Below, in pieces: positions 18,756 to 28,423 of a DNA stretch of 64,000 nucleotides (position 1 is the stretch's first letter; the number at the start of each line of letters is the position of its first letter). Both the position numbers and the translations under genes were made by a program. Source of the DNA: Raphanus sativus. Taxonomy: Eukaryota; Streptophyta; Magnoliopsida; Brassicales; Brassicaceae. The DNA is taken from the NCBI RefSeq assembly GCF_000801105.2, contig NC_079517.1, forward strand, positions 14,694,001 to 14,758,000, read 5' to 3'. Below the pieces are notes generated by a model. The model made no database searches. It was not told the origin of the DNA and saw only the letters and a list, made by a program, of their open reading frames with translations.

Positions 18756-21195
18756 TATAACAACAACACAATCCTCAAAAAAACTGCTCTAACTGAGACA
18801 CGAATCTGACATCATAATGAAAACTACAGAACCACTACTTAGCTACTTTAAGACAGAAGATTGAGTCAAATGCTCCTTCAAGATGCTGATTCAGACCAGT
18901 TACAGATCAAGCTGCAATCAAATAAATAAGGAGATAGGTTTTAGTCCACAAGGTAATGAAGACAAAACATGCATCGAATGTTTCCAGGAATCTATGTGAA
19001 GAATCAAATCGAGAACTAACCAAACCGTTTCACCTAATCTGATTTTACCAAAAACCAAATTGCTTGATCAAAAGCTACCAACACTATTAAAAAAAAAATC
19101 ATAAACCATAAAGCAGCGAATACAAATGATTCAGCGAATATCATAACGCTACAGGATAGCTTATACAAAATCTAAATCAATTTTTTTTTTAAAAAAAAAA
19201 TCTATACTTCAGTAACAGCTCGAACAAGAAGGAATAGTACCAAACCCGTAAACCACTGGCGATGACTGAGCGAACCCAAAAGAACAAAATTTATCGTAAG
19301 ACAGAGTCTCGCAGCTCCTGTTTCATTAGTACAAAAACCCTACGCCTTTTCTTTTCTTTTCCTCAGTTTTTCTTGTTTTTTTTTCTTTTTCTAAGTAACA
19401 ATAAAGGAACCAATTTGACGTCCGCTACCTAAATAATAATTTTAAAAAATTATTTATCTGTGAAGCTTATTTTATTTTGTTTTTTTTAATAAGCAGAAAA
19501 TCCAAATCTGGTTCTAAATTAATTTTTAGTAGTAAAAGTATGCTCAAAAGTTTCAAAAATTACTATTTTATTCATTTAGTTGACCTTAGCCGATTATTTA
19601 GCGTCGATTCCTTATGTGATCAAATCTTGAATCTCATCTTCTAAAATCTCTGATGTTGATCTTTAGAGAATGGGCATAATCTAAGACATTTACTGTTAAG
19701 ATATTGTCTTATCTTAGTGGATGCCTGGCATCTAGAAAGTATGTGATTGAGCCTCGACCTTTTATGATATAATAATATATACACTATAGTTTTTTTTGAC
19801 TAATATACACTATAGTTTGCATTAAATACCAATCTCAAATCACCACTTCGCCAGCGATCATATAAAGAACATGGCCAAGATTCAAAATCACTATTGGTAA
19901 AAAAATAGAGGTTGACTTTTTACATGAAAAGAATCATCTTAACTCCTTTCTCATCTCATTCCAACGTAAATATAACGTTTTGTTGATTCCACAAAACTAA
20001 CATTTATATCTAATACAATAAAGTAGACATATCTGTCTTTTCCTGTGTCCACGTCGCCCAAGAAAATGGGAGCATTTTACGCCATGTGTCGAAACCACGT
20101 TGGTTGGTGTGTCTCACATGTTTTCTTCACTCTCTGCGCCTGCGTCCTTTATATCGAGTACACGCGATTTGAAACTAAAGAGCAATCGAATATCAGAGAT
20201 CTAAGAAGCTTTGATCCCGATCAGACGCGTCACAAGGCTCGACGAAGGTTCTAGAATCAGTCTCTGCACAGCGAGACTGATCTCTTCGCTTAGGTCGCTT
20301 ATCGTTTTGAGATACGCGATGGTTTAAGTGAACGCAACTGCGGTTCTTGTGAATCTCTCTTTAGTGAAATCCAATAAGGTGAAGATCCTACGGTTAAGAA
20401 TTGTTCCGCTGTTGATTGACGTTCTCAAATTCGGTTCGTCGGAGGCGCAGGGCGGAAAGAGACAATTTGCTTGAGGGGAATTTTGCAAACTTCTTAATCA
20501 ACATCTCAGTGACTTTCGAGATCTTTGTTTTGTGAGTGAAAAGTAATTATTGAAAACAATCAGATATAGTCAAAATCAAAGAACTGATCGGTCGTTACCT
20601 GAAACACAGGAGACGGGTCGCACCACTGTCTGAGAACAATGACCGGCTGACCATTGTTGTAGGCTGTGTTTCTAAGGAATTTGATCAGAAAAAGGAGAGA
20701 GAAGAAAAAAAAGGAACAAAAGGAACAAACTTTCCGTCGCCCATGAAACAATGGAGATCCGAGAAGATCATCATCCTTCATGATTATTGACCCTTCAAGG
20801 TTCTTCCCTTATCTCTCTCTCTCTCTCTGCATCCATTTATATTCATCTTGAGCGCTAAATGTATGTAAATGTTTAAGGAAAGTTTCTGTTTTTAATTTTT
20901 TTTTTAAGGAAACTCAATTTGACCGGTCTGGTGATCTGTTTCTCTATCTCATGTCCTGTCTGAAATCTAAATCATGTTTTTTTTGTATTGGATTAAATGC
21001 AACTCAAGTTTGTTAATTTTTTGTATCTCTGTGAAAATGTGAGTTTTGATCACAGTAAAGATCTGTTTTTTTAGATTCTATATAATGAATAAATAGTGGA
21101 TCCTTATTGATTTATTTGTTTCTATATAAGATGGTGCTGATATGTATATAAAGTGATGATGAACGTTTCAGAAGAGTTGTGAAGTGAGAGGATTG
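18756..21195. other. RAF20 leader/promoter and intergenic DNA
   Basis: The left part (to about 19330) is a plausible RAF20 leader, probably with an intron, since AG- and GT-like signals and moderate GC content are present; I cannot fix the boundaries. The rest is AT-rich. A moderately GC-rich stretch at 20040-20480 and a CT-run at about 20812-20828 look like a leader of the TBC fragment that follows, but no open frame is convincing. Confidence 0.4.
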
Positions 21196-22039
21196 ATGTG
21201 TTCTGGTGGAGGAGAGGTAAAACAATGGAGCTGTGTCAAAGCGGGTGTAGTGAGTTTGCAGAAAGTTAGATCTTTTGTTCGAGATTTGACGAGCCTTGTC
21301 TTTCACAGTCACACATTCAGGTTGTTATCACTGTAAGCTCTTTCTCTTTTACTACCCTTTTCTGATTCTTCTTCTTATTCCATCTTCTCTGTAACACAAT
21401 GTATGTAAATAAGTAAAAGTTGATTTGTAAATGCTGCACAGATTGGCAAAATGCTTAAGCCAGAGAAGTGGCAGGCGTCTTCTGATAGTGAAGGAAGAGT
21501 TTCTGGTTTCCAAAAAAGCCCTCAAGTTAATTAGTTTGGGGGTATATGCTTCTTCCTTTTTTTCCTCAAGATGTTTTTGATGTTTCATGCTCTTAAATGT
21601 ATGATGTTTATAGGGCATTGATCCGTCTATTAGAGCTGAAGTTTGGAAATTTCTACTTGGTTGTTATGAGTTGAGCAGCACCTCTGAGCACCGTAACCAA
21701 CTCAGGCTTGCCCGAAGGTAAGAGTGATTGAGTTAGTACTCAAAGAGTTTGCCAGAAAAGCTTTTAAGTGTTAAATGTAATTTGCACGTACAGTACAATG
21801 ACTTGCTCAAGCAATGCCAGACGATGCATTCAAGCGTGGGAACTGGTTCGCTTGCCTATGTTGTGGGGTCTAAAGTCATGGATATGCGGAAATCTTATAG
21901 AGATGAGTCGGTAAAGGTTGCTACTACTACAGATGAAAACATAGAAGAAGCTTGTCTAGATGATGATCATGAGAATCATCACAGTGATTGTAGTAATAAT
22001 GGTACTGATGCGCCTCATGTACACGGAAGGGGAAGCTAA
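21196..22039 (+). pseudogene. Truncated TBC/RabGAP gene fragment
   Basis: Corresponds to the N-terminal part of a plant Ypt/Rab GTPase-activating (TBC) protein. Recognisable pieces are GGGEVKQWSCVKAG, SLQKVRSFVRDL, then KMLKPEKWQASSDSEGRVSG, GGIDPSIRAEVWKFLLGCYE, HRNQLRLARR and YNDLLKQCQTMHSSVGTG. The frame is broken after RSFVRDL: the family-like continuation EPCLSQ is in another frame. It breaks again at an A-run (about 21511-21516), where QKALKLI is out of frame. The ARR to YNDL exon junction also loses codons. The last open piece stops at 22037-22039, before the catalytic arginine and glutamine fingers of the TBC domain. It is a degraded fragment rather than a working RabGAP. I do not expect this gene at this position in Arabidopsis, so it probably arrived by gene-fragment transposition. 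Confidence 0.75.
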
Positions 22040-23615
22040 TTAGACTCTTTTCATAACACTTTTACTTCTAAATGACGTGGTTTGTTTTTCACATGCATTT
22101 TAATGTTAATATTAGAAATTTTAAAAGGGGTTAAGATAGGAAGAAACCGGCCATGCAATGATATCGATCTTACTCACGGTTTAGTTTGTACCAATCTGAG
22201 AAAAATCAGAACTGAACACCAAACTATAACCAACCGTTCTGTTTTTCGTATCATTTGAGAGTTTAAGAAAGAACGTCACTATGATATTCGAAAAGGTAAA
22301 CCCTTAAACAAAAACATATTCTAAAGGTGTTCATTTATTCTAAAGGTAAACCCTTTAACTCTTTAAAAGTTAACTCTTCAAAAAATGATATAAGTTTAAC
22401 TAAAAAACAAAAAAATATATATCTTAAAACACTAAATTTATAAGTCATACATGTCAAACATAAAATAATATTAATCAAAAGTACTATCTAATATTTAAAA
22501 AAGGGATTCATTATTAAATTTTTTAAGCTCTATTAATAAAATATTTAACATCACCGATAAAAATATGTCAAATAAATATCATATATATATCATACATGTC
22601 AAACATAAAAAACATTAATCAAAAGTATTCTCTAATATATAAAAGGGATTCATTTAAAAGTTTTAAGCTATATTAATAAAAGATTTAACACCACCAATAA
22701 AATATGTCAAATATATATCATATTTATACCATTAAGTTAAATAAAAACGATTTGTAGAGACTGAGAAGATATATTATTAAACAGTAAATATAAAACTAAA
22801 TTCAGAGTAGACGAAGCTGATATAAACAAATCTCTCATCAATAACACTGTAAAACAATTATTTTTCATCAATCTCACAAACTAAAATCGCTAAACCCCAG
22901 CAAGAATCAGAGGAAATAGTGTGGATTTTTCCGACAACAGCAAACACAAGAGTTTACTCAGGTTCTATTTTTCTGGCCCATAAACTATACCAAACTCTAT
23001 TTTTTATATTTTTTTGTCAGCAACATTACAGACTCATATTGACTCTGTTAACCAAACTGGAGGATCCGTATCCATGTGGACAACTTCCATTTTTTTTTAT
23101 ATTTTTTTTATATTGTACCATAAACTACACCAACTTCCATTTTTTGTCACCTATTTGAGACTTTTTTGAGTTCACCACAAATCATCTTTATTAAAGTCCG
23201 TTAAAAACTCAAAGAAAAATTTGTAACTATATAATTTAATAGATTTATAGAATTTTTTTTTTTAAGGTTTATTACAATTCCATATTCTTAAAATTAATTT
23301 TGGGTAAAATAAAATAAAATAATTTATTGTTTATTTATTAAGATTTCTCACACTTTATCATTTAACAACGGCAATAATCAAATAAATACATACGTGAAAA
23401 TGAAAAATATATACATTGTAAAACAAAATCCAACAAGTTTTCTTACAAACCACCATGCCTTCCCAATAATATTTGAACAGCCAGATTTACACAAATTATC
23501 AGCTAAGAGTTCTGAATTTTTCAAAATACCATGTCTTTCCGGTATACATCGGCTTAGCACAAATTACAAATTTAAACAACCATAATATTTATAGCTTATT
23601 AAACAAGCTAACATC
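22040..23615. other. AT-rich intergenic DNA, probable Helitron body on the right
   Basis: No gene seen. Part of this interval probably belongs to the Helitron whose 3' end lies at 23648, but I could not find a clear TC start. A 145-bp tandem duplication at 22446-22735 is listed separately. Confidence 0.4.
22446..22735. repeat. 145-bp tandem duplication
   Basis: Two diverged copies in direct orientation begin CATACATGTCAAACATAAAA at 22446 and 22591. Each runs through an ATTCATT...TTTTAAGCT stretch and ends in AATATGTCAAATA. The second copy has small deletions relative to the first. Confidence 0.8.
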
Positions 23616-23648
23616 CGAACCCGGCGCGTAGCGCCGGAAAACCACTAG
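23616..23648 (+). mobile_element. Helitron 3' terminus (plus strand)
   Basis: The hairpin CCGGCGCGTAGCGCCGG at about 23621-23637 is followed by AAAACCACTAG and then T. This is the standard Helitron 3' end: a GC-rich hairpin about ten bases before CTAG, inserted before T. The 5' TC terminus lies somewhere to the left and was not identified, so only the terminus is annotated. Confidence 0.75.
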
Positions 23649-23987
23649 TACTACTATATATATTAACAGAAAAAAGAAACAAGTCTAAATAGTTATTTTA
23701 TTAGAGGCTTTGTGGTGGAGACTTCAACTTCAAAAGCGCCTTGTGCCAATATGGGGCGGCAATGATTGGGCCCATCATAAAACAAACTGTGGTCGGCTCA
23801 CCGTGTATTTTGTTTAGAATGCTAAAAATGTTCTTTAGAACTTGGAAGAAGTCTGAGAAAATAAATATAGGTTTGGTTGACAATCAAAACATATATATAT
23901 ATAGTAAAAAAAATATAAAACATATGTATAATTCGATTCTTATTGTATGTTTTGAGAAAATAAAATATGGCTTACATCTTTTGATAA

Positions 23988-24675
23988 TCTATCTTATTAA
24001 AACAGAAACATTCTGTTGGACCTAACATTTATTTTATAAGTTTTTAAATTAAATACACCTTTATACTTTATAGTTAAACATACATTAAATCACTAATGTT
24101 TCTTTCTTTATACTACTATCCATGTTCTCAAACAATATATTTATTTCTTTATACTACTATCAACGTTTCCAAACAATATACTTATTTCTTTATACTACTA
24201 TCAATGTTTCCAAACAATATATTTTTTATACTACTAGCAATGTTTCCAAATAATACAATAATTAATCTTAATTATTTTATATATATCATTTTCTCTTTAA
24301 ATTTTTGTAGAAACGTCATAATTTCATAAATTTCAAAATAGTGAACTTTAAAATTTCAATTATAAGATTACAAATTATGAAACTATTACAATTTAAATCC
24401 AATTAGATTATATATCGGTCATCCATCAGTTCAATCGGTTAGTTTCGGGTTTTAGTGATTTTTTAATATGAATATTTTAGAAACATAAATTGAATTGTCA
24501 GATCTCCGGATTAACCGGTATAATCACAATCGGGTTGAATTTAAAAATACTGATTTAAATGCAAAAATATTTTAAATACACACTCTTTAAAAATTACCAA
24601 AATATTTATTAAATTATTAGTGAAATTTTTCATCGTAAAATATTCCGCGCTTCAAAAGCGCGGGTCAAAATCTAG
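23988..24675 (+). mobile_element. Non-autonomous Helitron, complete
   Basis: Starts TCTATCTTATTAAAACAGAA at 23988, preceded by A. It ends with hairpin CCGCGCTTCAAAAGCGCGG (about 24644-24663), GTCAAAATCTAG at 24675, then T. Length is 688 bp with no coding capacity. The start is almost the same as that of the 53873-54738 element and of the minus-strand element ending at 2240, so the three share a 5' terminal family. Confidence 0.9.
24100..24250. repeat. 41-bp tandem repeat inside the Helitron
   Basis: Four imperfect units, each containing TACTACTAtCaatGTTTCCAAACAATAT. TACTACTA starts at 24111, 24152, 24193 and 24229, giving periods of 41, 41 and 36. Short tandem arrays inside non-autonomous Helitrons are common. 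Confidence 0.85.
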
Positions 24676-24689
24676 TGGAAAATTATAGC

Positions 24690-24975
24690 TGAATGGAGGA
24701 CTAGTAAGGGTAACATACAAGAACAAAACAAGTACATGTATGCATGCAATCACAAGATAACTTCCATTGTTACTTTTTGATATAATACAAGTAAAGTAAT
24801 TTGGTCGGCCACCGCTCCTAAACGATTTGATTTCTTTTGTGTTTGGACCAGCAAAACACACCGTCGGAGAGAAAAAATTAAACATTGTTTTTTTCTTCAA
24901 CGCATGTGCCGTACGTCAAGATATATAAAACACACAAGATAAATAATAAAAAAATCTTTTCATATGTTGACATAT
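24690..24975. repeat. Duplicated flank P, left copy
   Basis: Near-identical to 26219-26560 (GGTAACATACAAG, ACAAGTACATGTATGCATGC, GGTCGGCCACCGCTCC, AGCAAAACACACCGTCGGA). The right copy has an extra segment of about 90 bases. The right copy is the upstream region of the F-box gene, so this left copy marks where a second F-box gene may once have stood. Confidence 0.85.
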
Positions 24976-25258
24976 ATACATTTTTCAGACTATTTTTGGA
25001 AACGTAAAGAAAAAAGAATTGAACATGTGTAGTGGAAACTATTTTTGTGATGGTGCAAAAAAGTATTGAACATGTAACTTTTGTGATGACCCGGTACTAA
25101 TCCTCGGAGAGACAGAACAGGAGATCAATAACGAAAGACATAATTATAAAAAGAACAAAAACAGATTTCAAGAACATGTACTTTGTTTCTATGACAACTT
25201 CCACGGCTTAAATAAGAGAATAAAATTGAAAACATGAAACTGATCAAACTTGATTAGT

Positions 25259-26216
25259 CTACTTTGGGAACTTGAGAAGATTAGCATTGTTTCCCAGATA
25301 GTGAAACGGAAACCTTTGATTATCTGGAGATGAAGAAGAACCACCATTGTCATGAGTAACAGCCTGGTCATTGTTACTCGAGTCACCAAAACATTTTGTG
25401 TGACTGGTCTGCATTTGATATTTTTTTTTTTTTGAAAGAATGTTAAATTTATTCAAATCAAAAAAGGCTTTTGTACAAACTAATGCAGTTTTTAGTCTAA
25501 CATGTTTGATAGTCTGCATTTGATATTGCTGTTGCTGTTGCTGATTCATGTTGTTTGTAGTGAGAAGCTTGTCAAGAAACGACCAGTCTCCACCATAGTT
25601 GTTGTTAGAAGTCAGCCTCAGTAGATTCTGTGAGCATTCAATGTCTGTTGTGTTGATTGACGACACAAACGGTTGGGCCGAGTCAGGGCTAAAGAGCTGA
25701 GGGAGATGCATTGACCCGTGGCTTAAAGTGTTTGCAAACTCATGTAATGGCATGTGGACCTGTCTTCCGATGTGATGATGGTCCAGAGAATGAGGGATCA
25801 AAGAAGAATGATTGTTTGAATTAGATTCAATATGATATGCTAATGCTGACGATGATGGTGATCATGATCATTGTTAGTGCTTATGTATTGGTGATGATCT
25901 TGATCATGTTCTTGTTTTTGGTGAAATCCTTCTTCTTCTTGAACACTCTGCATACAACCCACCCATCTTCCTACAAATCACACATAATTAGTCCACATTA
26001 TGCATAATATGGTCTCTATATTTATAAATATACAATGTGATATATTTTCGTACGTACTTGTATTTCATTTTCATTATCGTCTAGACGATATTCATGCATG
26101 ATCCATTCAGTTTTATGGCCATGAGGAGCACGACCAGTGTAGAAGACAAGAGTCTTACGAAGTCCAATCTTCTTGGAGCTGTTTAGATGTATAGACTTGT
26201 ACTCTACCAGTAGCCT
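25259..26216 (-). pseudogene. Truncated tandem copy of SOMBRERO (NAC gene), 5' part missing
   Basis: Matches the last exon and the 3' part of exon 2 of the intact SMB gene at 28424-31946. Exon 2 homology (25 to 30 codons around [20 protein letters not shown]) ends abruptly at about 26216, and exon 1 is absent. Damage includes a one-base insertion in the exon 2 piece, a 13-base deletion just after RVFKKK in exon 3, and an in-frame stop in the His-rich stretch. The 3' two thirds remain open from 25801 to 25259, ending in NLLKFPK, and carry a 105-base in-frame retroposon insertion. The NAC DNA-binding domain is incomplete, so no transcription factor function is expected. Confidence 0.9.
25407..25527 (-). 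mobile_element. Short retroposon tail with poly(A) and 16-bp target duplication
   Basis: Inserted into the SMB pseudogene and absent from the intact SMB copy. The target duplication GTCTGCATTTGATATT occurs at 25407-25422 and 25512-25527. On the minus strand the insert ends in a run of 12 or so A residues, after TTTGATTTGAATAAATTTAAC. These are marks of LINE-driven insertion of a 5'-truncated LINE or SINE-like tail, only about 89 bases. The net insertion of 105 bases keeps the reading frame. Confidence 0.8.
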
Positions 26217-26218
26217 AG

Positions 26219-26560
26219 TTGAATGGACTAGGGTAACATACAAGTATAGAACAAGTACATGTATGCATGCAATCACAAGATAACTTCCATTGTTACTTTA
26301 TGATAAAATACAAGTAAAGTAATATGGTCGGCCACCGCTCCTAAACGATTTGATTTCTTTTGGGCCAGCAAAACACACCGTCGGAAAGAAAAAAATTGAA
26401 CACTTTTTTCAACGTGTCAGGCTGTCTAGCCTGTCTTGTCCTTAATCTTTTATGAGTTGTACCACTGTAAATGTAATGCCCAATGGGCAAAATCAGTTGA
26501 CAAAAAAGATATAAAACACACAAAATAATTAAAAAAAAAGTCTTCTCGTATGCTATCAAT
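26219..26560. repeat. Duplicated flank P, right copy (F-box upstream region)
   Basis: Second copy of the repeat described at 24690-24975. It starts directly at the breakpoint of the truncated SMB copy and ends about 65 bases before the F-box start codon, so it includes the likely F-box promoter. Confidence 0.8.
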
Positions 26561-26624
26561 TTCGTAGCCAGTTAGGGTTTTCGCAATCTCTCTCTCTCTC
26601 TCGCGGTGATTGTTGATTTGACCG

Positions 26625-27722
26625 ATGTCTAGGGCAGAGGAGCAACCGTCGTCGGATCCAATTACGTCACTTCCCGAGGACGTCGCCTTTGACATCTTAG
26701 CGCGTGTACCTAGACGCGACTATCCAAGAGTCTCCCTCGTTTCGAAACTCTTCCGCTCACTCATCGTTTCGTCGCCTGAGATATTATACGCGAGACGATC
26801 TTCGTCGGGTTGCGCTGAACACTGTCTCTATGTTTCAGTCCGTAACCTCGTCAACGGCGTTGACCGTTTTTATACTCGCAGCATCGGCCACTACCACCGC
26901 TTGGTCCTCATCCCTGGGCTTCCCGTTTTGCCTCGCCGTGGAAGCGTTGTGGCAGTAGGTTCGATGATATACGTGTTTGGTGGGTTTTACGTTGATGACT
27001 GGAAGGTGACATCGAGTGCTTTCAGCATCGACTGTAGATCTCATACTGTTCAACCCCTCCCAAACATGCCTTTACCCATGTGTGATACAGTCGCTTACTA
27101 TATGGATGGGAGGATCTACGTTATTGGACCTGAAGACTTAACCTCAGAGTCAAAGAAGGTGGTGGTGGTGTTCAATACCGAAACACAAACGTGGATGACG
27201 ACGACGACAAAGCCAGCAGGGATGGAGATACGTAACTTGAGGACGGATGAGGTGCTGATGGGTGGTAAGATGTACATGAGGGATCGTCGGAAGAGCTTTG
27301 TTTACGAGCCAAAGGAAAGTAAATGGGAAACGGACGAGGTGCTGGCTTCCAAGGAGTGGGGGAGGGCGTGTGGCGTTGATGATGTTTTGTACTATCACGA
27401 TTCTGGTAAGAACGAGTTAAGATGGTATGACCCGAAGCAGAGGTGTTGGGGAGTGGTGAAAGGCGTGGAAGCCTTGTTGGCTGAGACGCTTGTTTTTGGG
27501 TATATACACTGCGTGTGTTACGGTGGGAAGCTGGTTTTGTTGTGTCCTAAAGGAGGTAGGAGTGAGGATCAAGTAAGGACGGAGGTTTTTTTTGCTGAGA
27601 TTTTTTTGGAAAGACGCAAAGGAGGTCAGATGTGGGGTGAAGTTGCTCACTCGTGTGATCTTGGTTTGACTGTTCCTGGTGGTAAATTTAACATTATGAA
27701 ACCTCTTGTTGTTGTGGTTTGA
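26625..27722 (+). CDS. F-box/kelch-repeat protein, intronless
   Basis: Probable substrate-recognition subunit of an SCF ubiquitin ligase. The 365-residue frame has a plant F-box near residues 12-55 ([18 protein letters not shown], then [15 protein letters not shown]). Kelch-like repeats follow: SMIYVFGGF with W at 125, [19 protein letters not shown] and [11 protein letters not shown]. It lacks introns, as is usual for this large and fast-turning-over crucifer family. It lies between the two SMB copies, transcribed against both of them. The frame is intact, with a CT-rich leader and TTAGGGTTT upstream, so it may be active. Its substrate cannot be inferred. I do not recall an F-box gene at this position in Arabidopsis. 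Confidence 0.88.
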   Translation: MSRAEEQPSSDPITSLPEDVAFDILARVPRRDYPRVSLVSKLFRSLIVSSPEILYARRSSSGCAEHCLYVSVRNLVNGVDRFYTRSIGHYHRLVLIPGLPVLPRRGSVVAVGSMIYVFGGFYVDDWKVTSSAFSIDCRSHTVQPLPNMPLPMCDTVAYYMDGRIYVIGPEDLTSESKKVVVVFNTETQTWMTTTTKPAGMEIRNLRTDEVLMGGKMYMRDRRKSFVYEPKESKWETDEVLASKEWGRACGVDDVLYYHDSGKNELRWYDPKQRCWGVVKGVEALLAETLVFGYIHCVCYGGKLVLLCPKGGRSEDQVRTEVFFAEIFLERRKGGQMWGEVAHSCDLGLTVPGGKFNIMKPLVVVV

Positions 27723-28423
27723 TTTTTAGGAACACTCCTTTCTTCATTTAAGCTTGTTGTGATGTGAGCGCATTTGTTCTTGTTGTTTGTTGCTACTGTT
27801 GCTGGTGTTGTTTGCGGTTAAGTTTGTATGTGTCGTGTAGACTGAAACAATTCCAATCAGGGAAATATGTTTTCATGTTTAACTGAATCTACAAGGGGTC
27901 TGAATCTGATAAATTACAAGTGTTACAGCTGCGAGAAAAAGTCTTCTCGTATGCTCACAAATCTCCTCTGTTTTCCTTAATATATTCTCTCATATTCCTG
28001 GACTTCATCTTGTTGAAGTCATTAGCCAGAAAAAACTCGTGGGGTTCCTGTGTAACCACCCCTGATGTGGGCTAGACTCTGGGTCTGAGGCATTTTCTAT
28101 TTCCTAATATAATCCTTAAGTTGACAAGAAAATGTATTGAACATGTATAGTGGAACTATTTTTGTGCTGGTGCAAAAAAGTATTGAACATGTATAGTGGA
28201 ACTATTTTTGTGATGGTGCAAAAAAGTATTGAACATGTACTTTTGTGATGACGCGGTACTTTTGTGAGGACAGAACATGAGATCAATTAATAATAAAAAA
28301 CATAATTATAGAAAGAACAAAAACAGATTTCAAGAACAGGTGCTTTGTTTCTGTGACAACTTCCACAGCTTTAAAAAGAGAGTAAAATTGAAAACATGAG
28401 ACTGATCATCAAACTTGATTAGT
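27723..28423. other. Convergent 3' flanks of F-box gene and SMB
   Basis: The likely F-box 3' region is on the left. A piece of the P repeat (AAAAGTCTTCTCGTATGCT) recurs at about 27943. At 28134-28245 a 56-base unit containing TATTGAACATGTATAGTGGAACT is present twice in tandem; the left SMB copy has it once (about 25014-25075). The right end is the SMB 3' untranslated region. Confidence 0.5.
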
